Source: Sphingomonas sp. CCH21-G11 (GTDB lineage Bacteria; Pseudomonadota; Alphaproteobacteria; Sphingomonadales; Sphingomonadaceae). From it: DNA of 64,000 bases. The position numbers and the translations under genes are program-made. The stretch is taken from positions 28,526 through 92,525 of the forward strand of contig NZ_LSHX01000002.1 in NCBI RefSeq assembly GCF_001555965.1. Direction: 5' to 3'. The notes under the pieces are model-generated. The model ran no database searches and was not told the origin of the DNA. It saw only the letters and a list, made by a program, of their open reading frames with translations. Shown piece by piece: positions 17,575 through 26,138 of the stretch (positions within the stretch are counted from its first letter, which is position 1; every line of letters begins with the position of its first letter).

Positions 17575-18900
17575 ATGAACAAGCATCTGCGCAACTTCCT
17601 GGTGATCGGCGCTATCGCGCTGGTCGGCGGCGGCATCTGGGCGACACGGCCCGACGTGGCTCAAATCGCGATCGACCGGGTGATGGGCCCCCGCCCGGAA
17701 ATCGTGCCCGCGCGCGTCCAGACCCTTCCGACCATCGCCATCGCCGAACCCGTGGGCTGGCCCGCCGGGACCGCGCCGACCCCTGCGGCAGGGCTGAAGG
17801 TCGCGCGGTTTGCCGAGGGGCTCGACCATCCGCGCTGGCTTTACGTGCTGGCCAATGGCGACGTCCTGGTCGCCGAGACCAACTCGCCCCCGCGAAAGGG
17901 CGGCGGGATCGAGGGGATGGTGATGCGCTATCTGCTCGGCAAGGCGGGGGCGGCGGTGCCGTCGGCGAACCGCATCACGCTGTTGCGCGACACCGACGGC
18001 GACGGCGCGGCGGATCAGCGCAACGTGCTGGTCGACGGGCTCAATTCGCCCCTGGGCATGGCGGTCGTCGGCGGCTGGCTCTACGTTGCCAACACCGATG
18101 CGCTGGTTCGTTTCCCCTTCCAGGTCGGCCAGACCCGGATCGACGCCAGGCCCGAAAAGATCATCGACCTGCCCGCCGGCGAGAATCACTGGACCCGCAA
18201 CGTCGTCGCCAATCCGGAGGGCGACACGCTGTTCGTCAGCGTCGGTTCGGCCACCAACATCGCCGAACGCGGGCTCGAGCTCGAACGCAACCGCGCCGCG
18301 ATCCTGGAGGTCGACCCGGCGACCAAGTCGTTCCGGCCGTTCGGCACCGGTCTGCGCAACCCGGTCGGCATGGCGATCGAGCCGGTGACGCAGGGCCTGT
18401 GGACCGTCGTCAACGAACGCGACATGCTGGGCTCCGACGTGCCGCCCGATTATCTGACCAAGGTGCAGCTGGGCAGCTTCTTCGGCTGGCCGTACAGCTA
18501 TTGGGGCGGCTATGTTGACCGCCGGGTCGAACCCGCGCGCCCCGACCTGCTCGAATACACCGCACGGCCCGATTATGCGCTGGGCGCGCATACCGCATCG
18601 CTGGGGCTGAGCTTCGCCAATGGTGCGCGGCTGGGCGAACGCTTTGCCAATGGCGCGTTCATCGGCCAGCACGGATCGTGGAACCGCAAGCCTTTTTCCG
18701 GCTACAAGGTGCTGTACGTGCCGTTCGGCGACAATGGCTTCCCGCTGAAGGGCGCGGCGCCGATCGACGTGCTGACCGGCTTTCTGGACGGCGACAAGGC
18801 GCGCGGGCGACCGGTCGGCGTGACGATCGACCGGGCGGGCGGCCTGCTGGTCGCCGACGATGTCGGCAACGTCATCTGGCGGGTCAGCGCCGCGCGCTGA
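17575..18900 (+). CDS. PQQ-dependent sugar dehydrogenase family protein (sorbosone dehydrogenase-like)
   Basis: The 441-residue protein starts at ATG 17575, giving a basic N-terminus and a hydrophobic signal or anchor (about residues 6-22). The mature part is a six-bladed beta-propeller of the soluble glucose/sorbosone dehydrogenase type, with FAEGLDHPRWLYVLANGDVL, LNSPLGMAVVGGWLYVAN, GLRNPVGMAIEP and IGQHGSWNRKPFSGYKVLYV. Family members oxidise sugars with PQQ and calcium in the periplasm. No PQQ synthesis genes are visible here. The substrate is unknown; many family members are annotated as L-sorbosone dehydrogenase only by similarity. Confidence 0.9.
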   Translation: MNKHLRNFLVIGAIALVGGGIWATRPDVAQIAIDRVMGPRPEIVPARVQTLPTIAIAEPVGWPAGTAPTPAAGLKVARFAEGLDHPRWLYVLANGDVLVAETNSPPRKGGGIEGMVMRYLLGKAGAAVPSANRITLLRDTDGDGAADQRNVLVDGLNSPLGMAVVGGWLYVANTDALVRFPFQVGQTRIDARPEKIIDLPAGENHWTRNVVANPEGDTLFVSVGSATNIAERGLELERNRAAILEVDPATKSFRPFGTGLRNPVGMAIEPVTQGLWTVVNERDMLGSDVPPDYLTKVQLGSFFGWPYSYWGGYVDRRVEPARPDLLEYTARPDYALGAHTASLGLSFANGARLGERFANGAFIGQHGSWNRKPFSGYKVLYVPFGDNGFPLKGAAPIDVLTGFLDGDKARGRPVGVTIDRAGGLLVADDVGNVIWRVSAAR

Positions 18901-18956
18901 GAGTCAGGCACCGACACCCAAAGCCCTTGTGCACGTAACACGGTCGGCTCTTTGCC

Positions 18957-18984
18957 CGTCACCCGGCACAAGGCCGGGGTGACG
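18957..18984. terminator. Hairpin CGTCACCCGGC-ACAAG-GCCGGGGTGACG between convergent genes
   Basis: An 11/12-base stem (one bulged C) with a 5-base loop lies between the stop codons of the sugar dehydrogenase and the small PHA-system gene. It belongs to the CGTCACCC-type intergenic repeats and is well placed to end both transcripts. There is no T-run, so factor-independent termination is not certain. Confidence 0.5.
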
Positions 18985-19034
18985 AAGGGAATTCAGCAAC
19001 GTCCGCACCGATGTGGCCGTGTCAAATTGGCCGG

Positions 19035-19337
19035 TCACGCCAGCAGCTTCGGGCCTTCCTTCGCGATCTTCTCGCGGATGCGTGACGCGAACAGCGCAAG
19101 GATCGCGGGGAGCTCGATCTCCAGGTGCACCCGGCTGTCGTGAATGTCGGCGCGCGTCGCCAGCTTCTGGCCCATCATCTCGACCGTCACGAACAGCGTG
19201 TCGCCCGCCCAGCGGCGATCCGCGAGTTTTGCGGCGGGCAGGCGGCGTTCGATGTCCGCCATCGCGCCGTCGATGCGCGCGCGGGCACCCGCGGTGCCGA
19301 GCTGGTGGGGCAGGTCGATGCGGATCGGTTCGGTCAT
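19035..19337 (-). CDS. Polyhydroxyalkanoic acid system family protein
   Basis: A 100-residue protein that fits the PHA_gran_rgn family: it begins with IRIDLPHQLGTAGARARIDG, has a central beta region (GDTLFVTVEMMGQKL) and ends with the family-like block HLEIELPAILALFASRIREK. Members are found near polyhydroxyalkanoate genes or scattered singly, and their molecular role is poorly defined. It lies 18 bp downstream of the VOC gene on the same strand, so the two may be co-transcribed. No PHA synthase or phasin gene is in the window. Confidence 0.8.
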   Translation of the reverse strand: MTEPIRIDLPHQLGTAGARARIDGAMADIERRLPAAKLADRRWAGDTLFVTVEMMGQKLATRADIHDSRVHLEIELPAILALFASRIREKIAKEGPKLLA

Positions 19338-19355
19338 GGTCGCGTCTCCCCGGCG

Positions 19356-19775
19356 CTAGCGCGCGAACAGCATGGCGTCGTCGGCGAACGCCTTGAACTC
19401 GAGCGCGTTGCCGCTGGGATCGCGAAAGAACATCGTCGCCTGCTCGCCGACCTCGCCCTTGAAGCGGACATGCGGCGCGATGCCGAACGCGATCCCCGCC
19501 GCGCGGACCCGCTCGGCCAGCGCCTCCCATGCCGCCATCGTCAGGACGACGCCGAAATGCGGCACCGGCACGTCGTGACCATCGACCGCATTCGCGACCG
19601 CAACCGGCTTGGCCGCCGGATCCAGATGCGCGACGATCTGATGCCCGAACAGGTCGAAATCGACCCAGTGCGCCGCCGATCGTCCTTCCGCACAGCCCAG
19701 CACGCCGCCGTAAAAGGCACGCGCGGCGGCAAGGTCATGGACCGGAAAGGCGAGGTGAAAGGGGCGCAGCATCAC
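19356..19775 (-). CDS. VOC (glyoxalase/bleomycin resistance) superfamily protein
   Basis: A 139-residue single-domain VOC protein made of two beta-alpha-beta-beta-beta modules. The opening [20 protein letters not shown] supplies the first His, and the C-terminal [15 protein letters not shown] supplies the conserved Glu of a metal site. Such proteins include dioxygenases, lyases, isomerases and antibiotic-binding proteins, so the reaction cannot be given. It is divergent from lnt (48 bp between starts) and precedes the PHA-system gene. Confidence 0.9.
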   Translation of the reverse strand: MMLRPFHLAFPVHDLAAARAFYGGVLGCAEGRSAAHWVDFDLFGHQIVAHLDPAAKPVAVANAVDGHDVPVPHFGVVLTMAAWEALAERVRAAGIAFGIAPHVRFKGEVGEQATMFFRDPSGNALEFKAFADDAMLFAR

Positions 19776-19823
19776 CGGCTAATAGCTTGTTTTCGGCATC
19801 GATCCACCCGATAGCGTGCGTGC

Positions 19824-21365
19824 ATGCGCCCCGCTCCTCTGATCGTCGCTCTGGTCGCCGGATCGCTTTCCGCGACCGGGTTTGCCCCGCTCGATCTGTG
19901 GCCGGTCCTGCTCGCCGCGCTCGCGGTCTGGCTGGCGCTGGTGCATTCGGCACCGTCGCTGCGCGCCGCGTCGCTGCGGTCGTGGCTGTTCGGGGTGGGG
20001 CATTTCACCGTCGGCAACAACTGGATCCAGCACGCCTTCGACTATCAGGACAAGATGCCGCCCGAGCTTGGCTATGTCGCGGTTGTCCTGCTGGCGCTCT
20101 ATCTCGCGGTCTATCCGATGCTCGCGGGCGGGCTGGCGTGGAAGTTCGGGCGCATCGCCGGCACCCGGCCCGACGCGCCGTTCGTGCTGATTGCCGCCGC
20201 CGCCTGGATCGTCACCGAATGGCTGCGCGCGCAGATGTTCACCGGCTATGCGTGGAACCCGCTGGGCGTCGCGTGGCTGCCGGCGGGAGACGTGGCCCGG
20301 ATCGCCGCCATGATCGGCACCTATGCGATGTCGGGGCTGATGGTGCTGGCTGCGGGTGCGCTGTTGCTGATTGCGCGGGGCGGCTGGCGCTTCGCCATGC
20401 TGCTCGCGGCGATCATCGGCGGCGCGATCGTGCTGAATGCGGGCGAACCGCCGGCGGACCTCCGCCCCAACCAGCCCCTCGTCCGCGTCGTCCAGCCCAA
20501 TGTCGGGCAGGAGGGCGTGCGCGAACCCGGCTATTCGGAGCGCGTGTTCCAGGCACTGGTCGCGCAGAGCGGCACGCCGGGATATCGCCCGCGGCTGCTC
20601 GTCTGGCCGGAAGGTGCCGTCAACTATTATCTGGAAAGCGGTTATCCCGGCGGCTGGTATTTCGAGGCGTGGCCCGCCGATACGCGCCGCCGGATCGCCG
20701 GGTTGCTCGGTCCCGACGACGTGGCGCTGGTCGGCGGAAACGCGTTGCTCTTCGGGGGCGACCCGATCATCGACGGCGCGAGCAATTCGGTGTTCGTCGT
20801 GCACCCCGATGCGACGCTCGGCCCGCGCCGGTACGACAAGGCGCATCTGGTGCCCTATGGCGAATATCTGCCGATGCGGCCGATCCTGTCGGCCATCGGC
20901 CTGTCCCGCCTGGTCAACAGCGAGATCGATACCATTCCCGGCCCCGGCCCGCGGACGATCGCGGTGCCGGGCTTTGGCCGCGTGGGGATGCAGATCTGCT
21001 ACGAGATCATCTTTTCGGGCGAGGTCGTCGATCGCGCCGAGCGCCCCGACATGATCTTCAATCCGTCCAATGACGCGTGGTTCGGCGCGTGGGGGCCGCC
21101 GCAACATCTGGCGCAGGCGCGGCTGCGCGCGATCGAGGAAGGGGTGCCGGTGCTGCGATCGACCCCAACCGGCATTTCGGCGGTGATCGACGCGGACGGC
21201 CGCCTGCTCGGCACCGTGCCGCGCCTGACCGCCGGTGCGGTCGAGCTGCCGCTGCCGCTGCCGCATCCGCCGACGCCGTTTGCGCGCTTCGGCAATCTCA
21301 TGGCGGCGCTGATCGTGCTGTTGCTGGTGGCGCTCGCGATTGCCATTCGCCCGCACAGCCGCTAG
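19824..21365 (+). CDS. lnt: Apolipoprotein N-acyltransferase
   Basis: Lnt adds the third acyl chain to the N-terminal cysteine of lipoproteins in the inner membrane. The 513-residue product has about six N-terminal membrane helices (residues 1-210), a periplasmic nitrilase-like domain (about 220-475) and a final membrane helix (LMAALIVLLLVALAIAI). The catalytic triad is visible as Glu in LLVWPEGAVNYY, Lys in YDKAHLVPYGEYLP and Cys in MQICYEIIF. NPSNDAWFGAWGPPQH is also typical. It precedes metK by 84 bp, as in many alphaproteobacteria, but is separated from corC by four extra genes. Confidence 0.96.
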   Translation: MRPAPLIVALVAGSLSATGFAPLDLWPVLLAALAVWLALVHSAPSLRAASLRSWLFGVGHFTVGNNWIQHAFDYQDKMPPELGYVAVVLLALYLAVYPMLAGGLAWKFGRIAGTRPDAPFVLIAAAAWIVTEWLRAQMFTGYAWNPLGVAWLPAGDVARIAAMIGTYAMSGLMVLAAGALLLIARGGWRFAMLLAAIIGGAIVLNAGEPPADLRPNQPLVRVVQPNVGQEGVREPGYSERVFQALVAQSGTPGYRPRLLVWPEGAVNYYLESGYPGGWYFEAWPADTRRRIAGLLGPDDVALVGGNALLFGGDPIIDGASNSVFVVHPDATLGPRRYDKAHLVPYGEYLPMRPILSAIGLSRLVNSEIDTIPGPGPRTIAVPGFGRVGMQICYEIIFSGEVVDRAERPDMIFNPSNDAWFGAWGPPQHLAQARLRAIEEGVPVLRSTPTGISAVIDADGRLLGTVPRLTAGAVELPLPLPHPPTPFARFGNLMAALIVLLLVALAIAIRPHSR

Positions 21366-21371
21366 GGGCGC

Positions 21372-21393
21372 GATATAAGGAAAGCTTTATATC
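21372..21393. promoter_or_regulatory. Palindromic operator candidate upstream of metK
   Basis: GATATAAGGAAAGCTTTATATC is an imperfect palindrome (one mismatch in ten pairs around a short centre), 56 bp before the metK start. AT-rich TATAAAG-type palindromes upstream of S-adenosylmethionine-cycle genes are known as targets of ArsR-family regulators such as SahR in Proteobacteria. Assignment to that regulator is inference. It could alternatively include the lnt-metK promoter -10 region. Confidence 0.5.
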
Positions 21394-21449
21394 CGATCGC
21401 AAGTCCGGATCCGGCCGACCGCCCCGCCACGCCAGCCCAAGGGTTCTCC

Positions 21450-22634
21450 ATGCGCGCCAACTATCTCTTCACGTCCGAATCGGTGTCCGAAGGCCATCCC
21501 GACAAGGTCGCCGACCAGATTTCCGACGCGGTCGTCGATCTGTTCCTGTCGCGCGATCCGGTCGCGCGCGTGGCGTGCGAGACGATGGTGACGACCCAGC
21601 GCATCGTGCTGGCCGGCGAAGTGCGCTGCGCCGAGGACAGCTTTCCGACGCTGGCCGAGATCGAGAAGGCGGCGCGCGACACCGTGCGCCGCATCGGCTA
21701 CGAGCAGCACGGCTTTCACTGGCAGACCGCCGATTTCGCCTGCCACCTGCACGGCCAGTCCGCGCACATCGCCCAGGGCGTCGACGAAAGCGGCAACAAG
21801 GACGAGGGCGCCGGCGACCAGGGCATCATGTTCGGTTTCGCCTGTGACGAGACGCCCGACCTGATGCCCGCGACGCTTTATTATTCGCACCGCATCCTCG
21901 AAAAGCTGGCGCAGGACCGCCACGCCCGTATCGTCGACTTCCTGGAGCCCGACGCCAAGAGCCAGGTGACGCTGAAGTATGAAAACGGCGTGCCGACCGG
22001 TGCGACTGCACTGGTCGTGTCGACCCAGCATACCAAGGCGCTGTCGAACGACGCCGGGCAAAAGCGGCTGCGCGACTATGTGATGACGGTGTTCGAGGAA
22101 ATCCTGCCCCAGGGCTGGATGCCCGCCGACCAGAGCCAGATCTATGTCAACCCGACCGGCATGTTCGAAATCGGCGGACCCGACGGCGACGCCGGGCTGA
22201 CCGGTCGCAAGATCATCGTCGACACCTATGGCGGTGCTGCCCCGCATGGCGGCGGCGCGTTCAGCGGCAAGGATCCGACCAAGGTCGACCGCTCGGCCGC
22301 CTATATCAGCCGCTATCTCGCCAAGAATGTCGTCGCCGCAGGCCTGGCCAAGCGCTGCACCATTCAGCTGTCCTACGCCATCGGCATCGCCGAGCCGCTG
22401 TCGCTCTATGTCGACACGCACGGCACCGGCAGCGTTGACGAAGCGAAGATCGAAGCGGTGCTGCCCAAGCTGGTGCGCCTGACCCCCAAGGGCATCCGCA
22501 CGCATCTCGGCATGAACAAGCCGATCTATCAGCCGACCGCGGCGTACGGGCATTTCGGCCGCAAGGCGGAAGGCGACCTGTTCACCTGGGAACGGACCGA
22601 CCTGGTCGACGCGCTGAAGGCCGAGCTGGGCTGA
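21450..22634 (+). CDS. metK: S-adenosylmethionine synthetase
   Basis: MetK (394 residues) makes S-adenosylmethionine from methionine and ATP; active as a tetramer needing magnesium and potassium. Signature sequences are visible: [18 protein letters not shown] near the N-terminus, the [16 protein letters not shown] box, and [19 protein letters not shown] at the phosphate-binding loop. The N-terminus [12 protein letters not shown] is typical. It lies downstream of lnt with an AT-rich palindrome between, which may be an operator. Several SAM-dependent enzymes are encoded in the window (cfa, trmB), but without evidence of co-regulation. Confidence 0.98.
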   Translation: MRANYLFTSESVSEGHPDKVADQISDAVVDLFLSRDPVARVACETMVTTQRIVLAGEVRCAEDSFPTLAEIEKAARDTVRRIGYEQHGFHWQTADFACHLHGQSAHIAQGVDESGNKDEGAGDQGIMFGFACDETPDLMPATLYYSHRILEKLAQDRHARIVDFLEPDAKSQVTLKYENGVPTGATALVVSTQHTKALSNDAGQKRLRDYVMTVFEEILPQGWMPADQSQIYVNPTGMFEIGGPDGDAGLTGRKIIVDTYGGAAPHGGGAFSGKDPTKVDRSAAYISRYLAKNVVAAGLAKRCTIQLSYAIGIAEPLSLYVDTHGTGSVDEAKIEAVLPKLVRLTPKGIRTHLGMNKPIYQPTAAYGHFGRKAEGDLFTWERTDLVDALKAELG

Positions 22635-22738
22635 GCGCCTGGCTCCCGCCCGCGCCGATCCGCTTAACCGGCGCATTGCGCTTTTGACGCCGACGTGAAA
22701 AGGTCGACGAATCAAAGCGAAAGGCGAGGAGGCGAGGG

Positions 22739-23833
22739 GTGCGGAGCGGATTCCTGAGTCGCGCGGTTGCGGTGTTCCTGACGGCAGCTGCGGTCGTCAT
22801 GCCCGCGCAGGCGCAGCAGAAAAGCGTCGTCAAGGTATCGCGCAGCGCGCCCTATCGTCATCCGCATTCGAAGATCGAGCTGCCGGTCGTGATCGATCGG
22901 CTGCCCCGCGTCGGGGTCGAGCAGCTCGGCACCGGCGAGCTTGATACGATCACCAATTACGAAACGCCGGATCACGACGAGGTGATCTCCGTCTTCGTCT
23001 ATCGCGACGTGCTGGACGCGCTGCCGGTATGGTTCGACCGTGCCATCGGGGCAGTCGAAGGCCGGTCGGCCTCGTTCGGTGCCGTGACGCCGGTCGTCGC
23101 CCCGCAGCCCTTCACGCCGCCCGGGCGCGAGCGGCAAAGCGGACTGATCGCGGCGTGGCGCGCCGAGCAAAACTACCGGAGTACCGGCCTCGCGATGTTC
23201 ACCGTCGGCGAGTGGCTGGTCAAGCTGCGCTACTCGTCCCGCACGATCGCGCCCGAAGCGATGGGCGAACGGATGCAATCGGCGCTGGCGGCGATCAAAT
23301 GGCCGAAGATGACGCGCGCCGATCGGCCGGCCGAGCCGGTTGCGGCCTGTCCCGAACCGCTCGTCTTTGCCGACAAGCCCGAGCGGGTGGTGCTGAGCGA
23401 GGAGGACCGCATGGCGTCGGCGTTGGCGTCGGGTGTGATCAGCGCGGCCGCGGGCCTTCGCGACGACACGAAGGACAAGGCTAAGGACGGGGCGAAGGAC
23501 GAGGCCGCACAGCCCGCGCGCTGGTGCCGTGACCCGGCCCAATCGCCGGTGGGCGCAGTGTACCGTCCGGATGCGTCGACCGAACGCTATCTGATCGCGT
23601 TGTCCGATGCCGGTCGGGGCATCGTCGTAAGCCCCGATCTGTCAGGCGAGATAAAGACCCCGCCGCAACGCTGGTGGAGCGCCAACCTGTTGCTGCTCGA
23701 CCGGACGCTGGGCTTCGCGCCATATTCGGCGATGCCGACAACGGCGCAGGCGATCGACTCGATCAACGGCGCGCCGATCGTGAGCACGACGACCTTTGGC
23801 AAGAAGCGCGCGATCGACATCATCACCCCGTGA
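22739..23833 (+). CDS. Secreted protein of unknown function
   Basis: The 364-residue protein uses a GTG start behind a strong GAGGAGG site. It has a signal peptide (about residues 1-25, cleavage after AQA in MPAQAQQK). The mature part contains ITNYETPDHDEVISVFVYRD, a small Cys pair region (VAACPEPLVF and ARWCRDPAQ), a Lys/Asp-rich linker near DDTKDKAKDGAKDEAA and a C-terminal segment after PPQRWWSANLLLLD. I do not recognise the family. It is placed between metK and a convergent TetR gene and is probably periplasmic. Confidence 0.8.
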   Translation: MRSGFLSRAVAVFLTAAAVVMPAQAQQKSVVKVSRSAPYRHPHSKIELPVVIDRLPRVGVEQLGTGELDTITNYETPDHDEVISVFVYRDVLDALPVWFDRAIGAVEGRSASFGAVTPVVAPQPFTPPGRERQSGLIAAWRAEQNYRSTGLAMFTVGEWLVKLRYSSRTIAPEAMGERMQSALAAIKWPKMTRADRPAEPVAACPEPLVFADKPERVVLSEEDRMASALASGVISAAAGLRDDTKDKAKDGAKDEAAQPARWCRDPAQSPVGAVYRPDASTERYLIALSDAGRGIVVSPDLSGEIKTPPQRWWSANLLLLDRTLGFAPYSAMPTTAQAIDSINGAPIVSTTTFGKKRAIDIITP

Positions 23834-23888
23834 CCGCGGGAGGCAGGGCCCGCCCGAAAGGGCATTCGTGCCGATCCGGCGGCAGCTA

Positions 23889-24494
23889 TCACGACGTCGC
23901 GCTGTCGCAGACGAAATCGATCGTCGGCTCCAGCGAAGCGAGCAGCGCCGCGGCGGGCTCACCCGCGCGCGCGCGCAGCGCCGCCCCGTAAACCGCATCG
24001 CACATCACCCGGCCGAGCAGCAGCGGGCCGGCGCCGAGCACCAGTCCCTCCTCCTCCACCGCGCGCGCGATCCGTGCGGCGAACAGTTCCGTCATCGCGG
24101 ACATCGATTCGTGCAGAAAGTCGCGGACTGCGGTTTCGGACATGGCTTCGACGGCGGCGGTGCCGATCAGCAGGCAGCCGCGCTGAACCTCGCCGTCGCC
24201 GGTAAAGTTGCGTACCGCGCCCGCCGCCGCCACGCGTAGCGCACCGCGCAGGTCGGGCCGGCTGGCGAGCGATTCGGCAAGCGCTGCCTGCCCCTCGATC
24301 TCGTAGTCGCGCAGCACCATCAGATACAGGTTCAGCTTGCTGCCGAATCCCCCATAAAGGCTGGGCTTGCTCAGTTTCGTCGCTTCGCACAGCGCATCGA
24401 CGGTGGTCCCGGAATAGCCCTTTGCCCAGAAACAGTCGCGGGCGCGCCTGAGTACCTCTGTGGCGTCATATTGCCGTGGTCGACCGCGCTTCAT
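23889..24494 (-). CDS. TetR/AcrR family transcriptional regulator
   Basis: A 201-residue regulator starting MKRGRPRQYDATEVLRRARD. The N-terminal HTH is clear: TTVDALCEATKLSKPSLYGG, followed by FGSKLNLYLMVL. The C-terminal ligand domain (about 80-195) contains RGCLLIGTAAVEAM, characteristic of the branch annotated as TetR with a C-terminal TetR_C_16-like region, where a Cys often lies in GCL. A longer reading to 24677 is possible but would cross the probable promoter and the divergent small gene. It may regulate itself and the divergent ORF through the palindrome at 24561. Confidence 0.92.
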   Translation of the reverse strand: MKRGRPRQYDATEVLRRARDCFWAKGYSGTTVDALCEATKLSKPSLYGGFGSKLNLYLMVLRDYEIEGQAALAESLASRPDLRGALRVAAAGAVRNFTGDGEVQRGCLLIGTAAVEAMSETAVRDFLHESMSAMTELFAARIARAVEEEGLVLGAGPLLLGRVMCDAVYGAALRARAGEPAAALLASLEPTIDFVCDSATS

Positions 24495-24560
24495 CCATCC
24501 CCCTTTTCCGAAGCTTGCGGCGATGTTGCAGTCGCTACATTGCTCGCGGCGAATTATATA

Positions 24561-24572
24561 TGTATCGGTACA
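24561..24572. promoter_or_regulatory. Imperfect palindrome TGTATCGGTACA in TetR divergent promoter region
   Basis: TGTA and TACA half-sites surround TCGG within an AT-rich tract (ATTATATATG...CAAATAT) between the TetR gene and the divergent 115-residue ORF. The position, 67 bp upstream of the TetR start, fits an autoregulatory operator and promoter. The evidence is positional and the palindrome is short. Confidence 0.35.
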
Positions 24573-24630
24573 AATATCCGAAACAAGGCTTTGTCGAAGG
24601 TTCGACGAGCACGCAAGCGATGGTTTGCAA

Positions 24631-24978
24631 ATGACCGATGATTGTGATCCGGGCGTCGACCGACGCCGCGTGCGCATCGACGCGTGGACACGCGCGGGCT
24701 TTGTCCCGATGCTCCGCTTTTATCTGGACGACGGGAGCACGGCCGGCGTCGCGGACCGGCTCGCGCCCGAGTTGCTGCACTTTCTGATCGGGCCGGCAGA
24801 CGCCCCGCTGAGCGGTGTGAACTTCGTCGATCGCAGCGGCCGGCTGGTTGCGTTCATGGCGGAACTGCTGGACGGGCCGGGCAAGGATGCCGGGCCGGAC
24901 GACAGGCTCAGCGCGCTGTTCGACTTGATCGACGACTGTGCCGACGGGCTGCCCGGCGGCATCATGCCGGTGGCGTGA
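24631..24978 (+). CDS. Small hypothetical protein divergent from TetR gene
   Basis: A 115-residue reading frame starting MTDDCDPGVDRRRVRIDAW. It contains FVPMLRFYLDDGSTAGVADR and FLIGPADAPLSGVNFVDRSG, with a balanced composition and acidic character (pattern of a small soluble alpha/beta protein). I do not recognise it. The arrangement back-to-back with a TetR regulator suggests it could be the regulated gene. No strong ribosome site is seen; the start could lie further upstream in frame. It is 75 bp before trmB. Confidence 0.5.
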   Translation: MTDDCDPGVDRRRVRIDAWTRAGFVPMLRFYLDDGSTAGVADRLAPELLHFLIGPADAPLSGVNFVDRSGRLVAFMAELLDGPGKDAGPDDRLSALFDLIDDCADGLPGGIMPVA

Positions 24979-25053
24979 TCCGGGCTCGATCGTGCCGGCG
25001 ACACCGCGCGGCCCCTTGCCCGATCGTGCGCTTGCCCTCACAGCGACGGGACG

Positions 25054-25743
25054 ATGAACGATCCCACCACCATCCGCCGTCTCTATGGTCGCCGGCAGGG
25101 GCATAAGCTGCGCAGTGGCCAATCGGCGCTGCTCGAGGACCTGTTGCCCCGGATCAGCGTGCCCGAAGCCGGTCCACTCGACGCCGCGGCGCTGTTCGGG
25201 GCGGAGCGCCCGCTCGAGCTCGAAATCGGCTTCGGCGCGGGCGAGCATCTCGCCGGTCAGGCGGCGATGCGGCCCGATCATGGTTTCATCGGCTGCGAGC
25301 CGTTCCTGAACGGCGTCGTCGGCGCGCTGGGCCATATCCGCGACGGCGCGCTCGCCAATGTCCGGCTGCATATGGGCGACGCGCTGGAAGTTCTCGACCG
25401 GCTGCCCGATGCGAGCCTGAGCCGCGTCTATTTGCTGCACCCCGATCCGTGGCCCAAGGCGCGCCATGCCAAGCGGCGGATGATCAATCACGGGCCGCTC
25501 GACCTGATCGCCGCAAAGCTCCGACCCGGCTGCGAGTTCCGCCTCGGCACCGACGACCCGACCTATTGCCGCTGGGCGATGATGATCCTCGATCAGCGCC
25601 GCGATTTCACCTGGATGGCACAGACCCCTGCGGACTTTCTCACGCGGCCCGCCGACTGGCCCGAGACACGCTACGAACGCAAGGCGCGGCGCAAGGGGCA
25701 TGAAGTGTGGTACATGAGATATCGGCGCGCCGATGCAAAATAG
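25054..25743 (+). CDS. trmB: tRNA (guanine-N7-)-methyltransferase
   Basis: TrmB (229 residues) methylates G46 of tRNAs with SAM. The N-terminus MNDPTTIRRLYGRRQGHKLR is typical of alphaproteobacterial members. The SAM site is LELEIGFGAGEHL, and the catalytic/structural block is YLLHPDPWPKARHAKRRMIN. The C-terminal GTDDPTYCRWAM and ETRYERKARRKGHEVWYM also match. In many relatives trmB follows metK closely; here a secreted unknown, the TetR gene and a small ORF have been inserted between them. The stop codon is followed by the lower-GC border of the catabolic island. Confidence 0.96.
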   Translation: MNDPTTIRRLYGRRQGHKLRSGQSALLEDLLPRISVPEAGPLDAAALFGAERPLELEIGFGAGEHLAGQAAMRPDHGFIGCEPFLNGVVGALGHIRDGALANVRLHMGDALEVLDRLPDASLSRVYLLHPDPWPKARHAKRRMINHGPLDLIAAKLRPGCEFRLGTDDPTYCRWAMMILDQRRDFTWMAQTPADFLTRPADWPETRYERKARRKGHEVWYMRYRRADAK

Positions 25744-25779
25744 GCAGAAGGTTTCCTTTCCCGCTTACAATCTACTTGA

Positions 25780-26130
25780 TCATCTCATGATCTCCGCACG
25801 GTGATTACTCGATCGCTGCTTGAGGGCACGAGGTTTTTTGCTTCGCCTCTCATCAATCAACGACTTGATGGCTGATTCACCTATCGGCGGCCATGTCTCT
25901 TCGATCGACCGGCGCGTTGCCAACGGCCGCTGATCCAGACAGGCCGCTATGACAGCATCGTTCGGCAGTGCTGGCAGCACCCATTGGAAAATAGCAGGAA
26001 GATGGTCGAAAATGACCGAGCGGCTTGCAGACGGTCGCAAAAGGCTCGTGACCGAGACGGCCCGCTCAACATCCCAGGCCACCAGAAAATCATGGATTGA
26101 GTCCCCGCGCCGGCTTTCCGATGGTCGATG
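25780..26130 (-). pseudogene. Unrecognised coding remnant at island border (no start found)
   Basis: The minus strand stays open with protein-like composition through this stretch (…VIFDHLPAIFQWVLPALPND…, …SIEETWPPIGESAIKSLIDE…), ending at 25780. It has no ATG or convincing ribosome site inside it, and upstream it runs into the reading frame antisense-shifted to the dehalogenase gene, which suggests a truncated 3' gene fragment. GC content is visibly lower than in neighbours. The family is not recognised. The whole 395-bp gap between trmB and the dehalogenase (25744-26138) holds nothing else I can support. Confidence 0.35.
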
Positions 26131-26138
26131 ATCGGTCC

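Noticed and set aside
21366..21449. A SAM riboswitch before metK
   Set aside because: The 84-bp gap shows a DNA-type palindrome and no recognisable SAM-I, SAM-II or SAM-IV core; an operator is the simpler reading.
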